Shown in pieces: positions 58,123 to 64,000 of a stretch of DNA of 64,000 nt. The translations under genes and the position numbers were made by a program. Each line of letters begins with the position of its first letter. Positions within the stretch are counted from its first letter, which is position 1. The notes beneath the pieces are model-generated. The model was not told the DNA's origin. It searched no databases and was given only the letters and a program-made list of their open reading frames with translations. This DNA comes from Flaveria trinervia (taxonomy: Eukaryota; Streptophyta; Magnoliopsida; Asterales; Asteraceae): the NCBI GenBank assembly GCA_025506515.1, contig CM046452.1:42975591-43039590 (forward strand). The letters run 5' to 3'.

Positions 58123-60673
58123 ATGGCCCTTATTCAAAAATCTGAAGTTGAGATAGGGACGATGACTAAAACACCTATCATCACCCCTGAAAACTTTAGA
58201 CAATAGAGTAGACTCTTAGAAGGTTTCATCAGATACCTTGATGGTAAAATGTGGTTGTCTATCGTCAATGGTCCTTACAAGCCCAATGTTGCTGCACCTG
58301 GAGGAAACGGTGCCATGATCGAGAAGGCTGTTGAAGAGTACTCTGATGAAGACCGGAAGAAGATGGATATAGACAGCAATGCTATGCCGACTCTTATGAC
58401 TGATATACCCAACTTCATCATGGTGGGGTTTGAGCATTGCAAGTAAGCTAAAGAGCTGTTTGATGCACCGTCATAGATGTACTCTAACTCCAATGATTCC
58501 AAGAAAGATTCACTCAAACAACAGTTTGAGAAGTTTACCTATGTTGCAGGAGAGACCCTCAACCAATAATACTTCAGGTACAGGATCTTATCACTTCCCT
58601 TTAGTATGTGGGAATCACCATTGATTTGAGAGACCTCTCAAGGAAGTTCATGAGTGCACTCCAAATGAGTGGACGTTCTACTGTGTCTCTATCAAAAGGA
58701 TAGAGAATCTGAACTCCCTCACCATGACTGAACTATATGGCATTCTTGATGGATACCATGTAGCGATGGAAAATAAGAGGGGCCATCCGATGAGCAAACC
58801 CTCAAGCCTTCCTGCTAGCAACGCTTTATTGGTTGTAGAAGGCTTAGGACCTAACCAACCTCAGCAGTTTCTAACTTACTCTCAATAGCCATCCTGTTCT
58901 TTAGGACCCTACATCATATTTCCTGAGACTCTAAGGTCTTAACAGGCTCAGCAAGGTTCGTTCCAGGACAGCTATGCCTTTATCTCAAGAAATGGGCACT
59001 TTGGTGATCATCAGTTATGATTTGATGATCTAGATTACTTCAGCCCAGATAATGTGGAGTAGGTGGACATAGTTCAACAAATGGCTCTGCTTACCTACAG
59101 AGCAAAGAAGTTCTTCAAGAGCACTGGAAGGCAGTTCACTCAAAACCCAGCTAGTAGTAAGCTTGGGTTTGAAAACCAAGGCAAAATATTACAACTGTAA
59201 CAACTTGGTAGTTTTTGTAGGAAATGCAAGGCTCCCAAGTCAAATCCGGGAACCTCTCATGCCTCCTCACAAGACTTTACACCTAAACCCCCTGGGAAGA
59301 CAACATAAACAACAGTTGTAGCTCAAGATGTTGACTTAAGCTTTATGATACATGATGTGACTCCTACTCAAGCACTCATGGTTGGAATAGATGACAACAA
59401 GGTATATGAACATCTCTACACTCCAGCTTGTATTGCTAAGGTAAAACTATATCAAGACTACAATGTGGAGATTAAATCTCATATTAAGTCTTAAATATTT
59501 TAAGAACTATTTTTAAAAGAGCTAAATCTAACTATCAAAGAAAAATTGAAGATTAGAGAAAACTATGTCTCTTTTAAAACATGAACACACAAATTATAAG
59601 ACTCAAATAAAGGATTCAATATCCAAATTGTCTGAGGCTCAAGCCTAGCTTGTCACAGCTGAGGCTCAAGCTAGGAAGCATGCGATCTCAGAGCAAACTT
59701 CCAAGCCATCCTTGCATCATCCTCTCACTTAAAACTTTGTTATCAAAACAAAGGTGGTTGGGGACGAATGAAATTGCTCCACCACACTCTTATGAGTCTA
59801 ATAGAAAACCAAGATGTGGTATTGAAGAGCAAGAGGTTCCATCTACTGACCCACCTTCTCATGAGTCAAAGAGTGATACAAATACGGAGACTATCACATG
59901 GAAGATCTAGGTAGACCCTACCCCTCTTACCAGTGATGACCAACCTCTTACCACCAAAGCCAGAAGAAACCAAGCTAAGGCAACTAGAAAGACTACTAAG
60001 AAAGTGGCTGAATCAAAGTTGAAGATTGACCCAAAGCAAAAGGGTGTGTTCATCTCAGCTGGATTCCAGGTGGTGGGTCTTCTAAACCTGGAAAAGTGTG
60101 TAGTACCAGCACATCTATCCAACAAAAGAATAAGAAGGGGAAAGGAAAGATTGCTATTGAAGACAAGAAGATGAAGAAACAACAACCTTCATATTCCTAG
60201 AAGATTAACATTGCATGCATAATGTGTGGTCTGCAAAACCACAGGGCCAAAGATTGTTATTACAATCCTGCTAGCACACATTATGAAAATAATGTTAAAA
60301 AAGAAGTCAGGGAAGGTTTCTCATTTGGACCCTATCGAATGGTCCAAGTGATGAAAAATGGAAAGCTTGTCTTTCAGCAAGGTTGCTTTCGGAAGAAAAT
60401 CCTTCTTCCAAAGGGAAAATGGTTTCGGAATCTAAAGCTGTGAATACTCAAAAAGCAAGAGAGTCCCCTTGAAACCATCCAAGAAGAAGACTACTTCGGA
60501 AGAGAAGGCACTGAAAGCCTCTTCCAAGAAAAAATAAGCTTTGGAAGAATGCCGTGCTGCTCAAGCCTCCTCTTCACAAACACTTATTGAACCCCCATGT
60601 ATTAACTTTGGTTCAATAAAATCCTCATTAAAAGAGCCATACTAACAAGGCTTAGGTTTCCCATAAAAACTAA
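58123..60673 (+). pseudogene. gag: gag of element 5, full length but broken
   Basis: The ATG at 58123 starts MALIQKSEVEIGTMTKTP. NGAMIEKAVEEYSDEDRKKM aligns with element 2. After about 58560 numerous stops and shifts occur. The first zinc knuckle is degenerate (first Cys read as Tyr, about 59190). The second is intact (CIMCGLQNHRAKDC, about 60216-60257). It ends at TAA 60671-60673 before an acceptor-like sequence. Confidence 0.82.
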
Positions 60674-60693
60674 CATTTTCACTTATATGCAGG
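60671..60693 (+). promoter_or_regulatory. gag stop plus 3' splice-site-like sequence, element 5
   Basis: TAA overlapping a CTAAC branch-like motif, TTTTCACTTATATGCAG|GGACATCC. Third instance of the pattern. Confidence 0.45.
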
Positions 60694-62531
60694 GACATCC
60701 ATATGACAAGAACAATAATATGTGGATTGTAGATAGTGGATGCTCCAGGCACATGACTGGGAACATATCTCTCCATTAATAATTTCAACATTTTGATGGA
60801 GGTTCTGTTCGGTTTGCAGGTGAGGCTGGAGGATATATTTCTGGCAGAGGGAATGTATCCAACGACAAGTTAAAGGTTGAAAAAGTACACTTTGTCAAAC
60901 AGCTTGAACATAATTATTTAAGTGTTTCTTAATTCTATGATCAAAAGCACCAAATGCTTTTCACAGAACATGAGTGCATTATCCTCAAACCTGGAATGAC
61001 CATTCCTCCGAAATTGGTGCTTCTTAAATCTTCAAGGAAAGGGGATATGTACAAGCTAGATATGAACTATGCTTCCCCTATGGGAGAAGTATCATGCTTT
61101 CTTTCCAAATCTAATGCAGATGAGTCAACACTATGGCATAAATGAAGCTGATGGTGATGAGTCAACACTATAGCATAAATGAAGCTGTCATGTCAATTTT
61201 AAAACCATGAATAAATTGGTTAAAAATAACTTGATACATGGTTTGCCTAAAAAGGAATTTTTCTGTAAAGATAACTGTGTTGCTTGCTCGAAAGGGAAGC
61301 AACACATGGCATCTCATAAATCTAAAGTTGTTAACTCCATCACCACCCCATTACACTTATTGCACATGGATCTCTTCGGTACAACAAGTATAATGAGCGT
61401 TGGAAGGAAATCATATTCCCTTGTGATAGTTGATGATTTTACAAGATTCATGGGTATTCCTTTTAAGAACTAGGGATGAAACTACTAAAACATTAAAATG
61501 TTTTATTCTTAAAATAAAAAATCAAATTAATCACAAGGTAAAAATAATCAGAAGTGATCAAGGGATTGAGTTCAAGAATCAAGTTCTTGACTCATTCTGT
61601 AACTTAAAAGGGATTGCCAAACAATACAGTGCTCCTAGAACTCCTCAACAAAATGGTGTTGCTGAGAGGAGGAATAGGACACTTATTGAGGCTACTCGGA
61701 CTATGTTGGCTGATTCAAAGCTGCCTCTTATGGGGAGAGGTAGTTAGCACTGCATGCTATGTGCAGAACAGAGTTCTGGTAGTTAAGCCACATGGAAAAA
61801 CCCTTTATGAGCTATGGAACAAGAGGCCACTGTTCATGGCTTTCTAAGGTCCTTTGGCAGCATGTGTACCATACTTAACACAAAAGACAATTTGGCAAAG
61901 TTTGCTAGAAAGTTGAATGATGCTATCTTTCTTGGATATTCCTCCAACTCTATTGCTTATAGAGTTTATAACATCAAAAATCAACAATTTGAGGAATCAT
62001 CCAACATTGTTGTCAATGAGCACAGTCCTTGTGTTAGGGGAAATGGCCCTGATTACATTTTTGACTTAGAATTGATTCCCAACTATTCTAATCCATCTTG
62101 TGAGAATGTTTCAGCTAGAGAAGGTCCTCAAAATGATCATGATCAACTATTTGAGTTGCCCAAACCCTGTTCAAATTCAATAAGAGTGACTGAAGATCCA
62201 GCTCCAACTATCTTAAGATCAAGTAGCATGACTCTTTCAAGAGATAGTGAAGCTTCAACCAGTGTTCCTTCAAGTGACACTAAACAACACCTGATTGATA
62301 GAAGTAGTATTCTAAAGGAACAATCAACTGTTAAATGCTGCTTCTCAACCAATCATGGATGATGATGATTCTCTTTCATTCAAGTAGTCCTTATTGAATG
62401 ATATTGAAACAATAGCTGACCCAAGTGTTCATGCTCCTGAGCAAAATATGTCCGACTTGGATTTATCTTTGCAACTAGAAGTGATTCCTAGACTAAGGAT
62501 TCACAACACTCATCCAGCTGAGAACATCATA
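60693..62531 (+). pseudogene. pol: protease/integrase of element 5, truncated before RT
   Basis: Protease DSGCSRHMTGN is at about 60735-60765. The pre-integrase region carries a 37-bp tandem duplication (61119-61155 and 61156-61192) that shifts the frame. Integrase core IRSDQGIEFKNQ ... NGVAERRNRTLIEATRTM (about 61550-61700). C-terminal FLGYSSNSIAYRVYN and linker run to PRLRIHNTHPAENII, where an LTR starts at 62532. No RT. Confidence 0.85.
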
Positions 62532-62685
62532 TGTAACACCTAGATATTTTTAAAAGTTAAGAAAGAAAGAATAAAAGTGAAGAAAAGAAAGAAAAGCTAT
62601 AAAACCCAAGTTGAGGGGTAAAAAGTGTCTAAAAGGACAAAACTTTGAAAAGTTGGTGAATAAAGGTGATGGCCGCCCATCACAC
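62532..62685 (+). repeat. Gypsy-type LTR start, truncated by a copia LTR
   Basis: TGTAACACCTAG opens a 154-bp stretch with a GATGGCCGCCCAT block comparable to the solo LTR at 33296. It is cut at 62686 where a family A LTR begins. This gives a three-level nest: copia B, gypsy, copia A. Confidence 0.7.
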
Positions 62686-63378
62686 TGTTGATACATGTGT
62701 CCTAGTTTATGTCCTTAATTGTAAAAGTCTTTCATGTCTTACATATGTGTAATGTGATAATGTAATGAAGTAGGATATATGCTTTGATGTTTTTTCTTTG
62801 ATTCTTATGTATGAACTTTTTATATAGGTTTGAGGTCTTTGTATACAATTATTAGTCAATAATGATTAAGTAATGTGTTCAATCTAGTCAGGTGATATTC
62901 ATGCTAATGGACCATACTTATGGACCATACGCATGAATATATCATGCTTATAGACCGGTCGCACAACTGAACCAGGAGACTGGATCAGTCGTATGATTGA
63001 GACATAAGATTGACTCAGTCGCATGACTGAACCTTCAATCGCATGAGTCAGTCGCACGACTGAACCATGCTAATGGTTCAGTCGTACGAATGAAAACTAC
63101 TAACCTATAAATACCACTTAATTCGTGGAAAAACAACACTTTGAGAGATACTTTGAATATACATAAACCCTAGCTGTCCAGAGTGTCCAAAACAGCTAAT
63201 CCAACTTCATAGTTCGATCTTGATCGATTCCTACTCATTCTTAACGTCTAGTTCATTGTTATATCTATCGGGTTATCGTTCTCACTGATTGGATCGCCAA
63301 TTAAATAGGATTCCGCACTATTTGATCTGGTATAACACAGAATCTGTAGTACTCCGTATGTACACGGTCCTCCTAGCA
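62686..63378 (+). repeat. 5' LTR of copia element 6 (family A)
   Basis: TGTTGATACATG ... CTCCTAGCA, 693 bp, colinear with 13375-14130. Inverted-repeat array about 62930-63095, TATA box TATAAATA (63106-63113). Confidence 0.9.
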
Positions 63379-63380
63379 AG

Positions 63381-63392
63381 TGGTATTAGAGC
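63381..63392 (+). other. Primer-binding site, element 6 (one mismatch)
   Basis: TGGTATTAGAGC, one change from the standard sequence, two bases after the LTR. Confidence 0.87.
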
Positions 63393-63599
63393 TTTGGCTC
63401 ATGATTTTGCGTTTGATTCGATTAGTTTTGGTGTAAAAAACCTACGTTTTAATCAAAAGAGTCACCACTTTGCTTCAAAAGTTGTTTTCGACGTTTGCAG
63501 GCATTAAAGTTTCAATATTCATTATATACGACAGATTAGGGTTCCTGGGAAAATCGTATTTTGTGTCAAAGTGTCAAAATCTTTGGTTTTACAAAAACA

Positions 63600-63835
63600 T
63601 CAGCCTTCAGTCGCATGTTTGGTACATTCGTACGATTGAAATCAATCGTATACTCCATCCACACGACTGAACTCAGTCGTATCCCTCATTCGCATGACGA
63701 AAGAACTCCCGTCGTTTGATTCCAATCATCTTGTTCATATGCACGACCGAATCCAATTGCATGATTGAATTCATTCGTATCCTTCATTTGCACGAGTGAT
63801 CCATACTCATAGCCCAATCGCACAAGTAAAACTTA
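63600..63835. repeat. Inverted-repeat motif array in the gag leader of element 6
   Basis: Half-sites CA[AGT]TCG and CGA[ACT]TG again fill the leader between PBS and gag, as at 2805-3035, somewhat more degenerate. Confidence 0.8.
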
Positions 63836-63864
63836 CCTGTTCTAAAAGTACCAAATTTAAAGCA

Positions 63865-64000
63865 ATGGAAGACCAAGTTGCTATATTTACCGGAGGAAAG
63901 GACTCCCACATCCAGAATCTTCTACTTCTGGAGAATGAGATTGGAAATCATAATAAACCACAAAGCTGTTAACGTTAGAAGAATATCCACAGTGAAAACA
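63865..64000 (+). pseudogene. gag: gag start of element 6 (runs off the window)
   Basis: The ATG at 63865 begins MEDQVAIFTGGKDSHIQNLL, colinear with element 1 gag. A frame break near 63960 leads to a stop at about 63968-63970. The remainder lies outside the window. Confidence 0.82.

Larger units (their letters stand above)
31803..62531 (+). mobile_element. Head-to-tail chain of four family B copia elements (2-5)
   Basis: The order is LTR (31803-32639), internal 2, LTR (40674-41465), internal 3, LTR (52034-52803), internal 4, antisense insert, LTR (57151-58033), internal 5, all on the plus strand. The LTRs share the GCTGATGCAACC-type start, CTTCCGAAG motifs, a TATATATAG-type box and CCTGCA/CCCGCA ends. 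Internals 3 and 4 lack the PBS and gag N-terminus, which are deleted right up to the LTR edge. Such LTR-sharing chains arise by recombination between LTRs or by nested insertion plus deletion; the internals differ too much for a single recent event. Confidence 0.78.

Noticed and set aside
1..64000. CRISPR array, bacterial operon or prophage
   Set aside because: All repeats belong to plant transposons or microsatellites; there are no regularly spaced unique spacers and no bacterial gene organisation.

Overview
This window is plant nuclear DNA, almost certainly from a eudicot with a repeat-rich genome. The signs are Ty1/copia and Ty3/gypsy LTR retrotransposons with plant-type initiator-tRNA primer sites, a hAT DNA transposon with an 8-bp target duplication, a 3' fragment of plastid trnD-GUC, a pentatricopeptide-repeat (PPR) gene and a UGT91-like glycosyltransferase. 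The copia elements carry a long post-pol reading frame of a type I associate with Asteraceae genomes. That family placement is from memory and was not tested. Only one intact host gene is visible (PPR, 29431-31092, minus). The UGT next to it has three frame breaks.

Layout. 1-1834: 3' part of a hAT element, with 493 bp of flank to 2335. 2336-14130: copia element 1 (family A), with a 5'-truncated left LTR, gag, integrase fused to an RNase H tail (reverse transcriptase lost), a long leader, an extra ORF (aORF) and a full 3' LTR. 14131-18070: 5' half of a gypsy element on the minus strand. 18110-18805: antisense LTR of copia family B. 19288-22358: fuller second copy of the hAT element with both termini; its 3' part and flank repeat 1-2335. 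22859-26721: gene-poor, with organelle-derived DNA. 26722-31092: UGT and PPR, both minus. 31803-62531: head-to-tail chain of four decayed family B copia elements (2 to 5), interrupted by a 1.6-kb solo LTR (33296-34928) and by the 3' end of another copia element in antisense (55670-57150). 62532-62685: start of a gypsy-type LTR, cut by a new family A copia element (62686 to the window end).

The most interesting material is in the copia elements. Three separate elements (1, 2, 3) carry a post-pol aORF with the same plan: an N-terminal helical domain, a long acidic/Ser-Thr-Pro linker with coiled coil and basic nuclear-localisation-like stretches, and C-terminal repeats of a short W-x-[YF]-D module. 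An antisense fourth has the C-terminal module. Each of the three aORFs starts about 110-130 bp (or one candidate intron) after a TATA-like box, and that box lies just after a cluster of short inverted-repeat motifs. The same motif clusters lie upstream of the TATA box in the LTRs. Family A uses half-sites like CARTCG/CGAYTG around a 2-bp centre. Family B uses CTTCCGAAG/CTTCGGAAG. The arrangement is shared while the motif differs, which suggests a promoter module and perhaps an element-encoded factor co-evolving with its own motif. This would be analogous in logic to the VANC proteins of VANDAL transposons, but that is inference.

Nearly all element ORFs are broken by single-base indels and by stops, many of them at former Gln codons. 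The two hAT copies differ mostly by homopolymer indels, so sequencing error may explain some of the breaks.
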